Notes under the pieces: model-generated | Seen by the model: only the letters and a program-made list of their open reading frames with translations | The model's database searches: none | Told to the model about the DNA's origin: nothing | Shown: one piece after another, positions 18,672-27,665 of the stretch | Layout: each line of letters begins with the position of its first letter | How positions within the stretch are numbered: the first letter of the stretch is position 1 | Made by a program: the position numbers and the translations under genes | DNA from: Ancylothrix sp. D3o | GTDB taxonomy: Bacteria; Cyanobacteriota; Cyanobacteriia; Cyanobacteriales; Oscillatoriaceae | Direction: 5' to 3' | NCBI RefSeq assembly: GCF_025370775.1 | Contig: NZ_JAMXEX010000006.1 | Span: 62,001-126,000 of the forward strand | Length of the DNA: 64,000 nucleotides

Positions 18672-19613
18672 ATGCAAACTATCAGCCTGCTAGACACTTC
18701 AATTTGTAGCTCTAATTTAGGAGATCAAATTATTATGGATTCTGTTCAAAAGCATTTGGACAGTTTATTTGATGCTCTTTTTATTCATATGCCCACTCAC
18801 GATGTGATTTCTAAAGAATCTTATCAATTTATGAAAAAGAGTGATTTTATTTTCGTGGGAGGGACAAATTTGCTCTCTTCTAATATGAATTCTTACAATC
18901 AGTGGAGAGTGAGTTTGTGGGATGCTATGTTTGTCAAAAACATAATTTTGATGGGTGTGGGTTGGTGGCAATATCAAAACTTGCCTAATTTCTATACTAA
19001 AACTTTATACCATAGGCTGCTGAGTAAGCAATATTTACATTCAGTCAGAGATAGCTATACAGAAAAGCAGTTAAAGGCGATTGGCATCACTAATGTCATC
19101 AATACGGCTTGTCCGACGATGTGGAATTTGACCGAGGAGCATTGTGCGGAGATCCCCAAAGAAAAATCCTCATCGGTGCTGGTGACGTTTACGGAATATA
19201 ACCAAAATCCAGAATATGATGCAGCTTTGGTCAAATTGCTTAAGAAAAATTATGAGGAAATTTACTACTGGACACAACAGCCAAAAGACTATCAGTATAT
19301 GAAGGATCTGGGCGGGGATAGTGTGATTTACCTCAAACCTAATTTAAAAGCTTTGGATGAAATTTTAGAAACGCGCAGAGTTGATTATGTGGGGACTCGA
19401 TTGCACGCGGGGGTTCGGGCGTTGCAATACAAAAGACGAAGCTTGATTTTATCGGTGGATAATCGGGCAGCGGAGATTTCTAAGGATACCAATTTGCCGG
19501 TTATTTCGCGCGATGATGTGTCGGGAATTGCTGATCGTATTAATTCCGTATATGAAACGCAAATAAAACTCCCCACTGACCAAATTAAGAAATGGAAAAG
19601 CCAATTTCGTTAA
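18672..19613 (+). CDS. polysaccharide pyruvyl transferase family protein
   Basis: This 313-residue protein starts with SLLDTSICSSNLGDQIIMDSV, where N-x-G-D-x-x is the family's N-terminal signature. It has VGGTNLL near residue 75 and ends with a YVGTRLHAGVRAL block. These are hallmarks of the CsaB/WcaK-type PS_pyruv_trans family, which adds pyruvate ketals from phosphoenolpyruvate to sugars and gives the polymer a negative charge. It follows the GT-A gene by 60 bases, with GAGG before the ATG, so it is probably cotranscribed. Some family members act as plain glycan-modifying enzymes of unknown donor. Confidence 0.85.
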   Translation: MQTISLLDTSICSSNLGDQIIMDSVQKHLDSLFDALFIHMPTHDVISKESYQFMKKSDFIFVGGTNLLSSNMNSYNQWRVSLWDAMFVKNIILMGVGWWQYQNLPNFYTKTLYHRLLSKQYLHSVRDSYTEKQLKAIGITNVINTACPTMWNLTEEHCAEIPKEKSSSVLVTFTEYNQNPEYDAALVKLLKKNYEEIYYWTQQPKDYQYMKDLGGDSVIYLKPNLKALDEILETRRVDYVGTRLHAGVRALQYKRRSLILSVDNRAAEISKDTNLPVISRDDVSGIADRINSVYETQIKLPTDQIKKWKSQFR

Positions 19614-19685
19614 GGTTTTTTGGGTGTAAAAACAAAGAAAAGAATGTGGATATAATTGAAAAGTGATCTTAGAATTGGTAGAAAT

Positions 19686-19710
19686 TGAGATCGGCATCAT
19701 GCTGATCTCA
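19686..19710. repeat. 25-base near-perfect palindrome before the GT4 gene
   Basis: TGAGATCGGCA and TGCTGATCTCA pair (one G-T) around a 3-base centre, and T-rich sequence follows 12 bases later. It lies 33 bases ahead of the GT4 start. It may terminate the pyruvyl transferase transcript or be an operator. Confidence 0.55.
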
Positions 19711-19743
19711 CTCCGGTTAAATTTTTATTAGGTTAGTCAAAAT

Positions 19744-21009
19744 ATGAAAGTATTGTTAATTAGTAAATCGGATGATGGTGGGGCCGGTCGAGCGGCCTAT
19801 CGGCTGCATCAAGGCTTAAAAAAAGCTGGTGCAAGTTCCCAAATGCTCGTAGAATTGAAGACCAATAAAGACCGCTCAGTTTTGGAACCGGAAACTTTTT
19901 TAGCAAAATTAAGCGGAAAATTAAAATTAACTGAACGCTTAGATGCTCTGCCCTTAAAGCTTTATAACCGTCATCCTGTGAGTGATTTTTCACTACAGTG
20001 GTTGCCGCATAAAATGCTTTCTAAAGCGGTAAATAGCAATGCCGATGTAATTAATTTGCATTGGGCGTGTCATGGTTATTTATCGATTGAAAAGCTGGGC
20101 AAAATAAAGCAGCCGGTGGTTTGGACTTTACATGATATGTGGGCATTTACCGGCGGTTGCCACTACAACGGTGAATGTGAGCGCTATATTGATTCCTGTG
20201 GCAGTTGCCCACAAATAAAAAGCCATAAAGAAAATGACTTTTCCCGTTCGGTGTGGCAGCGCAAACAAAGAGCTTGGAAAAATCTTAATTTAACAGTGGT
20301 GACACCGAGCGTCTGGCTGGCACAATGTGCGGCTTCGAGTTCGCTACTCAAAGACTACCGAATTGAAGTGATCCCCAACGGATTAGATATACAAAAATAT
20401 AAACCTCTTAATCGGCAATTTGCGCGAGAATGCCTGAATTTACCACAAGATAAAAAACTAATTTTGTGTGGGGCAATGGATACCGGCGATCAGCGGAAAG
20501 GCTTTTACTTATTGAAACCAGCCTTAGTAAATTTAGGAAAATTAGGATGGGATGATAAGGTAGATTTAGTGATGTTTGGAGCTTCAGAACGAGACACCCC
20601 CGAAAACGCTTTAAAAATTCACTATTTGGGTCGATTACATGATGATACAACTTTGGCTTTAGCCTATGCAGCGGCGGATGTATTTGTGGCTCCTTCCACA
20701 CAAGATAATTTGCCAAATACAGTAATGGAATCTCTAGCTTGCGGCACTCCTTCTGTAGCTTTTAAAATTGGCGGAATGCCGGATTTAATAGAACATCAAC
20801 AAAACGGTTATCTGGCAAAACCTTTTGAAATTGATAGTTTAGCTGAGGCTATTATCTGGGTATTAGAAGATCCAGAGAGGCACAAAAAACTTTGTTATCG
20901 CGCTCGTGAAAAAGCAGAACTAGAGTTTACTGTAGAACTGCAAGCACATCGTTATTTATCTTTGTTTGAGGAAGTAGCTAAAGATAAAAAAGCGGCTCAG
21001 TTCAGTTGA
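19744..21009 (+). CDS. GT4 family glycosyltransferase
   Basis: This 421-residue GT-B fold enzyme has an N-terminal acceptor domain starting MKVLLISKSDDGGAGRAAYR. Its glycine-rich opening and VWTLHDMWAFTGGCHY near 125-140 are typical of the colanic-acid WcaC-like subgroup. The C-terminal donor domain has VIPNGLDIQKYKP and FVAPSTQDNLPNTVMESLACG with the E-x7-E region, giving a retaining GT4 assignment. Two CxxC-like cysteine pairs (CHYNGEC and CGSCPQ) may bind metal or form a structural unit. It is last in the assembly series. Confidence 0.9.
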   Translation: MKVLLISKSDDGGAGRAAYRLHQGLKKAGASSQMLVELKTNKDRSVLEPETFLAKLSGKLKLTERLDALPLKLYNRHPVSDFSLQWLPHKMLSKAVNSNADVINLHWACHGYLSIEKLGKIKQPVVWTLHDMWAFTGGCHYNGECERYIDSCGSCPQIKSHKENDFSRSVWQRKQRAWKNLNLTVVTPSVWLAQCAASSSLLKDYRIEVIPNGLDIQKYKPLNRQFARECLNLPQDKKLILCGAMDTGDQRKGFYLLKPALVNLGKLGWDDKVDLVMFGASERDTPENALKIHYLGRLHDDTTLALAYAAADVFVAPSTQDNLPNTVMESLACGTPSVAFKIGGMPDLIEHQQNGYLAKPFEIDSLAEAIIWVLEDPERHKKLCYRAREKAELEFTVELQAHRYLSLFEEVAKDKKAAQFS

Positions 21010-21412
21010 TTATAATGTTGAGGATAAAAAGATTGAATGTTTATTTCCATTTTAAGGCCGATATAATTTCGCTTAATATTACATAAGGCAAGGTTTTAGT
21101 TATAAATATTTTCAAGAAAATATCAACTTAACCTAGCTGTTTAAGGTGGCGGATTATTCAGGCGTGCTTTTTTTAAGGGAAAATTTGGGAACACCAAAAA
21201 CTAAATTAGCCGCTCATTAGCAAGTTGCCTTTTTATGAAATCTTGCTAATTTGCGCGATTGAATAATATAATAAATCGCTGCAAATCTACTAAATCCAAT
21301 ACTCGTGAAGTTTTGTAACTAATTTTTGAAGAGTTTGTTTGAGAATTATTTAAGTTTTTTTAATTATTTGGCGATTGATGAATTCCCGCCGGCATCTAGG
21401 GAACCATAGAAA
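21010..21412. other. 400-base spacer with a 9-bp inverted repeat
   Basis: No gene was seen. ATTAGCAAG at 21216-21224 and CTTGCTAAT at 21242-21250 form perfect arms around a 17-base loop, about 210 bases after the GT4 stop. It may be a late terminator or a small regulatory site. The rest is AT-rich leader of the pentapeptide gene. Confidence 0.5.
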
Positions 21413-22447
21413 ATGAAACCAAAACCAGCAAAGGTAAAAACTATGAATGAGTATGAATTACTAAAACGCTATTCCGCCGGCGAAAGAAATTTTAAAGGAG
21501 CAAATCTCAAGGCAGCCAATTTAATAGGAGTGACGCTTAACCACGTTAACTTGACGGCAGCGAACCTGAAGGATGCTTCTTTTGCACGGGCCAATTTGAG
21601 CCGCTCTTTTTTACTGGAGGCGCAGTTATCGGGGGCGTTTTTGTATGGGGCTGATTTAAGTTTTGTGAAGCTGAAAGGTAGCAGTTTAGTTGAGGCAGAT
21701 TTAACGAAAGCTGATTTACAAGGTGCTCATTTGGCAAATGTGGATTTAGCTGGGGCAAAACTCAGCGGGGCAAAACTTAATTGGGTGACGCTTTTTCGGG
21801 CGAATTTACCAGGTGTTAATTTGTGTGGTGCGAATCTTGATGGTATTAATTTACGTTCGGCAAATTTGGCCGGTGCTAATCTTAACTGGACAAATTTAAG
21901 CGGCGCGAGATTGAGTGGTGCTTGCTTAAAAGGAGCGCAAATGAATAATGTTAAGTTGAACCGAGCTTTTTTAAACGGCTTAAGTTTGGAAGGGGTAAAT
22001 TTCAGCGGTTTGGAACTGCAAGAAGTTAAAATGAATGGGGCAAAATTGCAAGGTTCCAATTTTACGGGCGCGGATCTGAGTGGCGCTCAATTGCGTTTGG
22101 TGACGTTTGATGAGGCAATTCTCCAACAAGCGGATTTGCATAATGGAAATCTGCGCGACGCTCGTTTTACCGGCGCCAATTTAATGAAAACAGATTTGCG
22201 GGAAGCTGATTTAAGAAATGCTGATTTGAAAGGGGCTAATTTGAATTTGGCTAATCTTGCCGGTGCTGATTTACGAGGAGCAAATTTACAAGGAGCCTAT
22301 TTGTGGGGGGCTGATTTGGATGGGGTGAATTTGGAAGGGGCAGATTTGCGGGGTGCTTCTTTGCGGGATGCGGCAATTGCGGGGGCAAATCTGCGGAATG
22401 CTCTTTTGGATGGGGCGGTTTTGCCTGGTGGTAAACTCTGCGCTTAA
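21413..22447 (+). CDS. pentapeptide-repeat protein, copy 1
   Basis: The 344 residues are almost wholly A(D/N)LxX pentapeptides from about residue 25 to the end (ANLKAANL, LRGANLQGAYLWGADL). They should fold into a right-handed quadrilateral beta-helix. The head (MNEYELLKRYSAGERNFKG) is a short module seen before such repeats in cyanobacteria. The Met at residue 11 is a likely alternative start. No signal peptide or membrane span is visible, so it is probably cytosolic. Function is unknown. It is paralogous to the next gene, with the same head, length and tail (LPGGKL versus MPDGSV). Confidence 0.9.
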   Translation: MKPKPAKVKTMNEYELLKRYSAGERNFKGANLKAANLIGVTLNHVNLTAANLKDASFARANLSRSFLLEAQLSGAFLYGADLSFVKLKGSSLVEADLTKADLQGAHLANVDLAGAKLSGAKLNWVTLFRANLPGVNLCGANLDGINLRSANLAGANLNWTNLSGARLSGACLKGAQMNNVKLNRAFLNGLSLEGVNFSGLELQEVKMNGAKLQGSNFTGADLSGAQLRLVTFDEAILQQADLHNGNLRDARFTGANLMKTDLREADLRNADLKGANLNLANLAGADLRGANLQGAYLWGADLDGVNLEGADLRGASLRDAAIAGANLRNALLDGAVLPGGKLCA

Positions 22448-22454
22448 TTTAGGG

Positions 22455-22482
22455 GTAGGTTGGGTATTTTAACCCAATCTAC
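22455..22482. terminator. hairpin GTAGGTTGGGT ... ACCCAATCTAC
   Basis: Eleven-base arms with one G-T pair flank a 6-base AT loop just 8 bases after the first pentapeptide gene. It probably terminates transcription. The GTAGGTTGGGT form is also a common cyanobacterial dispersed hairpin. Confidence 0.65.
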
Positions 22483-22749
22483 AAATAAATATTGTCAAGT
22501 AAGGCTAGTTAGTATGGGATGGGTTTAGGTGTGAGTACCGATGCGGTGCTGGCTTTGGTAAGTGTTAAGTTTTTCAACTAAATTGTTGTTTTTCAACTTT
22601 AAACTGTAAAATTTATCTAGTATAGATATTGTAGTTTTTCGCCCCACGCAGGCGAGAACTGTTAATTTTATTTTTAATAACGAAATGCTGAGTTAATAAA
22701 AATGAAAGAAAGTTAATTAAGTCTCTTTTGTAAGGCGGAGTAATTTCCC
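22483..22749. other. spacer between the two pentapeptide genes
   Basis: AT-rich, with no ORF of note. A purine-rich AAGGCGGAG lies shortly before the second gene's ATG and may serve as its ribosome site. Confidence 0.4.
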
Positions 22750-23790
22750 ATGTTAAACGAAATCAAACCTTTTGTGATGCTGCGGGGGAGAAAAACTAAA
22801 ATGGATGTTTCGGAATTATTGAGAAGATATGCAGCCGGGGAAAGAGATTTTCAAGAGATAAATCTGATCGGGGCTAATTTGGAAAGAGCCCATTTAGCGG
22901 GAGTCAATTTTGCGGGGGCTTATTTGTCGGCGGCTTGTTTAAGTCGGGCGGTTTTGACGGGGGCAAATTTGACTGGTGCGTTTTTACATCGGGCGGATTT
23001 GAGTTATGCCAAACTCAATGAGGTGAGGTTGACAGATGCGGATTTAACTAAAGCTAATCTTAAAGGTGCTTATGTGGTTAAGTCGCTTTTGAATGGGGCA
23101 AAATTAAGCGGGGCTGTTTTGTCTGGGGTGAATTTGAGTTTGTCGAATTTGCGGGGTATTAATTTGTGTGGGGCAGATTTGCGGGGCATTAATTTGCGTT
23201 CGGCTTGTTTGGTGGATGCTAATTTGAATTGGGCAAATTTAAGTGGGGCAAGATTGAGTGGTGCTCGCTTGCGCGGGGCTTTGTTGAATGGAGCAAAATT
23301 GACGGGGGCGTTTTTAAATGGGGTTGATTTAAATGGTTTAGATTTGGATGGGGTGAATTTAAGTGCGACAAAGTTGAGTGGGGCTAATTTGAGTGGGGCT
23401 AATTTATCTGCAACTAATTTGAGTTATTCTCAGTTGAGAGTTACGCTTTTGACTCGCTCAATTTTGCACGCGGCAAATTTAATGGGGGCGAATTTGGCAA
23501 AGGCAGATTTGTGTGAGGTAGATTTGAGTAAGGCGGATTTGTGTGAGGCGGATTTAACGGGGGCGGATTTAACGGGGGCGAATTTGAATAAGGCAAATTT
23601 AGAGGATGCAGATTTAAGTTTGGCTTCTTTGCGTGGTGCTTATTTATGGGGGGCTAATTTGAATGTGGCGCAGGTACGAGGGGCTGATTTGAGAGGGGCT
23701 TCTTTGCGGGGTGCTAAATTGAATGGGGCTGATTGGAAGGAGGCAATTTTAACGGGGGCGACGATGCCGGATGGAAGTGTTCACGAGTAA
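22750..23790 (+). CDS. pentapeptide-repeat protein, copy 2
   Basis: This 346-residue paralogue of the preceding gene has head VSELLRRYAAGERDFQEINL and then about 60 consecutive pentapeptides (ANLSGANLSATNL, ADLTGADLTGANL). It has the same beta-helix architecture and the same GADLRGASLRGAKL ending. The Met at residue 18 (MDVSELL) is probably the true start, because the family head begins there. Several units are identical neighbours at DNA level (GCGGATTTAACGGGG repeated), so unit turnover is ongoing. The function is unknown. It converges on the oxoprolinase gene with about 100 bases between. Confidence 0.9.
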   Translation: MLNEIKPFVMLRGRKTKMDVSELLRRYAAGERDFQEINLIGANLERAHLAGVNFAGAYLSAACLSRAVLTGANLTGAFLHRADLSYAKLNEVRLTDADLTKANLKGAYVVKSLLNGAKLSGAVLSGVNLSLSNLRGINLCGADLRGINLRSACLVDANLNWANLSGARLSGARLRGALLNGAKLTGAFLNGVDLNGLDLDGVNLSATKLSGANLSGANLSATNLSYSQLRVTLLTRSILHAANLMGANLAKADLCEVDLSKADLCEADLTGADLTGANLNKANLEDADLSLASLRGAYLWGANLNVAQVRGADLRGASLRGAKLNGADWKEAILTGATMPDGSVHE

Positions 23791-23888
23791 AAATGGTAGG
23801 ATTTTTGTTGTTGAGGGGCCGCTTTTGAGCTAGGGTTTGAGATAGCTGGTGCAGTTAATTAATATGCAGATTAGCCCAAAATGTATGA

Positions 23889-26800
23889 TTATTCCTCTAC
23901 TCTACCAAACCCCCCACCACCCGGAGTTTCAATTCCAAAAACATCACCGGCATTCATTTCAACAACGGCGGTACTTCCTAATTCTTCAACACCCGCATTT
24001 TCCCGCACAACATAATTTTTTCCAAGAGAACCGGCATCCCCACCATTTAACCCAAAAGGCGGAATAATTCTGCGTCCTGATAATATTCCCGCCGTCATTT
24101 TTTCCAAAAATTGCACACGCCTCACAACCCCATTACCGCCACAAAATTGCCCCTTGCCACCGCTATTTTCCCGAATACCAAAATGAGTTAAAAGGACAGG
24201 AAAACGCCATTCTAAGACCTCTGGATCAGTCAAGCGTGAATTTGTCATGTGGGTATGCACCCCATCGGTACCATTAAAACCAGAACCGGCCCCGGAACCG
24301 CCGCAAATTGTCTCATAATATTGATAGCGTTCATTACCAAAGGTGAAATTATTCATGGTGCCTTGAGACGCCGCCATTACCCCCAACGCACAATACAAAG
24401 CGTCGGTAATATTTTGCGAAGTTTCGACATTCCCGGCAACTACCGCCGCTGGATAAACGGGGTTAAGCATACAACCTTGGGGAATAATAATTTCCAGAGG
24501 TTTAAGACAACCGGCATTTAAAGGAATATCATCATCAACTAAAGTGCGGAAAACATATAAAACTGCGGCTTTACAAACAGCAGCCGGTGCGTTGAAATTG
24601 CTATTAAGTTGAGGTGAGGTGCCGGTGAAATCAACTTTAGCACTGCGGGTGTTTTTATCAATCGTAATTTTGACTTTTATTTCCCCGCCGTTATCCATTG
24701 GATAGCTAAATTCGCCATCGTTTAAAACTTCAATAATACGGCGGACTGATTCTTCAGCATTATCTTGCACAAAACCCATATAAGCTTGCATAGTTTCTAT
24801 GCCATAGTGCTCTACCATTTTAAGAAGTTCTTGAACTCCCCTTTCATTGGCGGCAATTTGTGCTTGTAAATCTGCTATATTTTGGCTTGTATTTCGCGCT
24901 GGATATTTGCCAGAGTTGAGGATTTCCAGTAATTCTTTTTGGCGGAAATTGCCGTTTCTAACGAGCAAGAAATTATCTAAAAGTATGCCTTCTTGTTCTA
25001 CCGTTGTGCTGTTGGGAGGCATAGATCCGGGAGTGATACCACCGATATCTGCGTGGTGTCCGCGTGAAGCGACATAAAACAGGATTTTTTCCTTGTTTTC
25101 TGCTTGAGAAAACACCGGCGTTATAACGGTAATATCAGGTAAATGAGTTCCGCCGTTGTAGGGGTTATTAGAAACATAAACATCGCCGGCTTTTATGCTA
25201 TTTGCGTCAGCATAAATTAAAGCTTTCACACTTTCACTCATTGAGCCTAAGTGTACGGGAATATGAGGCGCATTAGCAACAAGTTCGCCGTTTTGATCAA
25301 AAATTGCACAGGAAAAATCGAGACGTTCTTTGATATTCACAGATGAACTGGTATTCTGAAGAGTAATCCCCATTTGTTCGGCAATAGAACGAAAAAGATT
25401 GTTAAAAATCTCCAACATCACAGCATCAGATTTATTAACCGCAGATGAACGCTGATTAACGCGGATAGATTGATCGGCGTTCATCCTGCTTCGGTGGTTT
25501 AAAATTAAATAATTTCTTGCAGTTAATTCTGCTTGCCATCCGGTTTCTATAACATTAGTGCCGGTCGCTTCAATAATAATAGCCGGCCCGCTAATTTTAT
25601 CTCCTGGTTGCAACTCATTTCTCTGAAAAACCTGCACTTCTTGCCAAATTCCACCGCTATACATTTGCACACTAGAAACCGGCACCGGCAACCCATCATT
25701 TTGACGCGAAATTATCCCCTCATCAGGCACATCATTTTTCGCCACAACCTCCACCGAAATTGCCTCAACAATTAAACTTTTTTCCATCACAAACCCATAA
25801 CGCTGCCGGTGTACCTCCTCAAAATCCCCCACCATTTCCCCCACATCCCCAAAATCCACAATTAAAGCCGAATCCGTCCCCTCATACCTTAAACGAACCT
25901 TACAAAAAACCATCTGCGTTAATCTGCGTTCATCTGCGGTTAATAAACCCTCTTTCCCCTCCCCTTCCAACTCCGCAAAAATCCCCTTTAACCTCCCCAC
26001 CAACCCCTCATTTAACACTTCCTCAACCGACTTTTCTTTAATCACCCGCACATCAGCCAAACCCATCCCATAAGCAGACAAAACCCCCGCATAAGGATGA
26101 ATAAAAATTTGTTTCATCCCCAAAGAATCGGCAATTAAACAAGCGTGTTGACCCCCCGCACCCCCAAAACAACACAAAGTATATTCAGACACATCATAAC
26201 CGCGTTGCAGAGAGATTTTTTTAATCGCATTTGCCATTTTTTCAACAGCAATGGCAAGGAACCCCGAAGCAACTTCTGCCGGTGTTCTTCCATCGCCAAT
26301 TTCTGATGCCAACTGATTAAATTTTTGCCCGACAATTTCTAAATCTAAGGCTGCATTTCCCTCAATTCCAAACACTTTAGGAAAAAAGGCCGGTTGAATT
26401 TTCCCCAGCATGACATTGCAATCAGTCACCGTCAACGGCCCACCTCTACCGTAGGAGGCCGGCCCTGGATTGGCACCGGCGGATTCTGGGCCAACGCGAT
26501 ACCGTGAACCGTCAAAAGTGAGAACAGAACCACCACCGGCAGCCACCGTATGTATAGCCATCATCGGGGTACGCATCCGCACACCGGCCACCTCAGTTTC
26601 AAATTCTCTCTCATATTCACCGTTATAATGTGCGACATCGGTGGATGTGCCACCCATATCAAAAGTGATAATTTTTTCAAAACCGGCCATTTTACTTGTC
26701 TGCACAGCGCCAACAATACCGCCGGCGGGCCCGGATAGGATGCTATCTTTGCCTTGGAATTGTTCTGCATCCACGAGTCCGCCGTTGGATTGCATAAACA

Positions 26801-27548
26801 TTAGTTTTGTCCTTTGTCCTTCGTCATTTGTCCTTGGTTTGTTTTCGGACAATTGATTGCTAACTTGGTCTACATAGCGGCGGAGAATAGGTGAGAGATA
26901 AGCATCGACTACAGTTGTATCTCCACGACTTACAAGTTTGATTAAAGGGCTAACTTGGTGAGAGACGGAAATTTGTGTAAAACCGATTTCTGCGGCAATT
27001 TTTGCAATGCGGTTTTCGTGTTCGGGGTAGCGGTATCCGTGCATTAAAACGATGGCACAGGAACGGATGCCGGTGTTAAATGCTTGTTGCAGAGATGGGA
27101 TAATTTGTGATTCGTTGAGGGCAATTAATTCTTCACCTTTTGCGCTGTAGCGTTCCTCTATTTCGATGACGAATTCATATAACATTTCTGGCAAAATAAT
27201 ATGACGGGCGAAGATATTAGGCCGATTTTGGTATCCTATTCGTAGGGCATCTTTGAAGCCTTTTGTTATCAATAAAACGGTGCGTTCGCCTTTGCGTTCC
27301 AGTAAGGCATTTGTGGCAACAGTTGTCCCCATTTTAATCACTTCTATGGCATCGGCGGGGATGGGTTCATTGGTGGGGATATTCATCATTTCCCGAATGC
27401 CTTGGATGGGTGCATCGGTGTAGCGTTCGGGGTTTTCTGATAATAGTTTATGGATGATTAATTGGCCGTCGGGACGTTTGGCGACGATATCGGTAAATGT
27501 GCCACCTCGATCTATCCAAAATTGCCAGCGGTTGTTAGTGTTTGTCAT
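23889..27548 (-). CDS. 5-oxoprolinase / hydantoinase A+B fusion
   Basis: This 1219-residue protein joins an HyuA-type ATPase half (about 1-690) to an HyuB half (about 715-1219). HyuA blocks are WIDRGGTFTDIVAKRPDG, MQSNGGLVDAEQFQG, GPAGGIVGAV and TFDMGGTSTDVAHY. HyuB blocks are LEIFNNLFRSIAEQMG, YVSNNPYNGGTHLPDI and HFGIRENSGGKGQFCGGNG. The eukaryotic-like OPLAH arrangement opens 5-oxoproline to glutamate with ATP, returning glutathione-derived glutamate. Relative to the family it has three extra stretches made of dispersed DNA repeats. They lie at about 26805-26846, 25912-25946 and 25426-25500, and all stay in frame. Enzyme activity is therefore plausible but unproven. It is monocistronic. 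Confidence 0.93.
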   Translation of the reverse strand: MTNTNNRWQFWIDRGGTFTDIVAKRPDGQLIIHKLLSENPERYTDAPIQGIREMMNIPTNEPIPADAIEVIKMGTTVATNALLERKGERTVLLITKGFKDALRIGYQNRPNIFARHIILPEMLYEFVIEIEERYSAKGEELIALNESQIIPSLQQAFNTGIRSCAIVLMHGYRYPEHENRIAKIAAEIGFTQISVSHQVSPLIKLVSRGDTTVVDAYLSPILRRYVDQVSNQLSENKPRTNDEGQRTKLMFMQSNGGLVDAEQFQGKDSILSGPAGGIVGAVQTSKMAGFEKIITFDMGGTSTDVAHYNGEYEREFETEVAGVRMRTPMMAIHTVAAGGGSVLTFDGSRYRVGPESAGANPGPASYGRGGPLTVTDCNVMLGKIQPAFFPKVFGIEGNAALDLEIVGQKFNQLASEIGDGRTPAEVASGFLAIAVEKMANAIKKISLQRGYDVSEYTLCCFGGAGGQHACLIADSLGMKQIFIHPYAGVLSAYGMGLADVRVIKEKSVEEVLNEGLVGRLKGIFAELEGEGKEGLLTADERRLTQMVFCKVRLRYEGTDSALIVDFGDVGEMVGDFEEVHRQRYGFVMEKSLIVEAISVEVVAKNDVPDEGIISRQNDGLPVPVSSVQMYSGGIWQEVQVFQRNELQPGDKISGPAIIIEATGTNVIETGWQAELTARNYLILNHRSRMNADQSIRVNQRSSAVNKSDAVMLEIFNNLFRSIAEQMGITLQNTSSSVNIKERLDFSCAIFDQNGELVANAPHIPVHLGSMSESVKALIYADANSIKAGDVYVSNNPYNGGTHLPDITVITPVFSQAENKEKILFYVASRGHHADIGGITPGSMPPNSTTVEQEGILLDNFLLVRNGNFRQKELLEILNSGKYPARNTSQNIADLQAQIAANERGVQELLKMVEHYGIETMQAYMGFVQDNAEESVRRIIEVLNDGEFSYPMDNGGEIKVKITIDKNTRSAKVDFTGTSPQLNSNFNAPAAVCKAAVLYVFRTLVDDDIPLNAGCLKPLEIIIPQGCMLNPVYPAAVVAGNVETSQNITDALYCALGVMAASQGTMNNFTFGNERYQYYETICGGSGAGSGFNGTDGVHTHMTNSRLTDPEVLEWRFPVLLTHFGIRENSGGKGQFCGGNGVVRRVQFLEKMTAGILSGRRIIPPFGLNGGDAGSLGKNYVVRENAGVEELGSTAVVEMNAGDVFGIETPGGGGFGRVEE
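25435..25466. repeat. CCGCAGATGAACGC-type repeat inside the oxoprolinase gene, copy A
   Basis: The 32 bases starting TTAACCGCAGATGAACG match the reverse complement of 25912-25943 at 30 of 32 positions. They encode part of an extra stretch between the HyuA and HyuB halves. Confidence 0.95.
25912..25943. repeat. CCGCAGATGAACGC-type repeat inside the oxoprolinase gene, copy B
   Basis: This is the inverted partner of 25435-25466. Read on the coding strand it gives LLTADERRLTQM, an insert in the late HyuA half that has no counterpart in the family as I know it. Confidence 0.95.
26805..26835. repeat. TTTGTCC/TGACAAATGAC-type repeat inside the oxoprolinase gene
   Basis: TTTGTCCTTTGTCC followed by CGTCATTTGTCC matches the repeat at 3614-3642 and encodes TNDEGQRTK. 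It sits between the YVDQVSNQL and LMFMQSNGG blocks, which are normally nearly adjacent. Confidence 0.85.
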
Positions 27549-27665
27549 AGGATTTTTTATGGTTGATTTTTTTATTTTAGGGCGTGAGGCGTGCGGTTTT
27601 AAAATTAATTCACGAACAAATTAATCTAAATTTATCCGTGCATACTTTCTATGCGGTTGGTGTGA

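Noticed and set aside
21727-22059. 110-codon minus-strand frame across the first pentapeptide gene
   Set aside because: The regular repeat of the sense gene leaves the antisense open; composition is low complexity.
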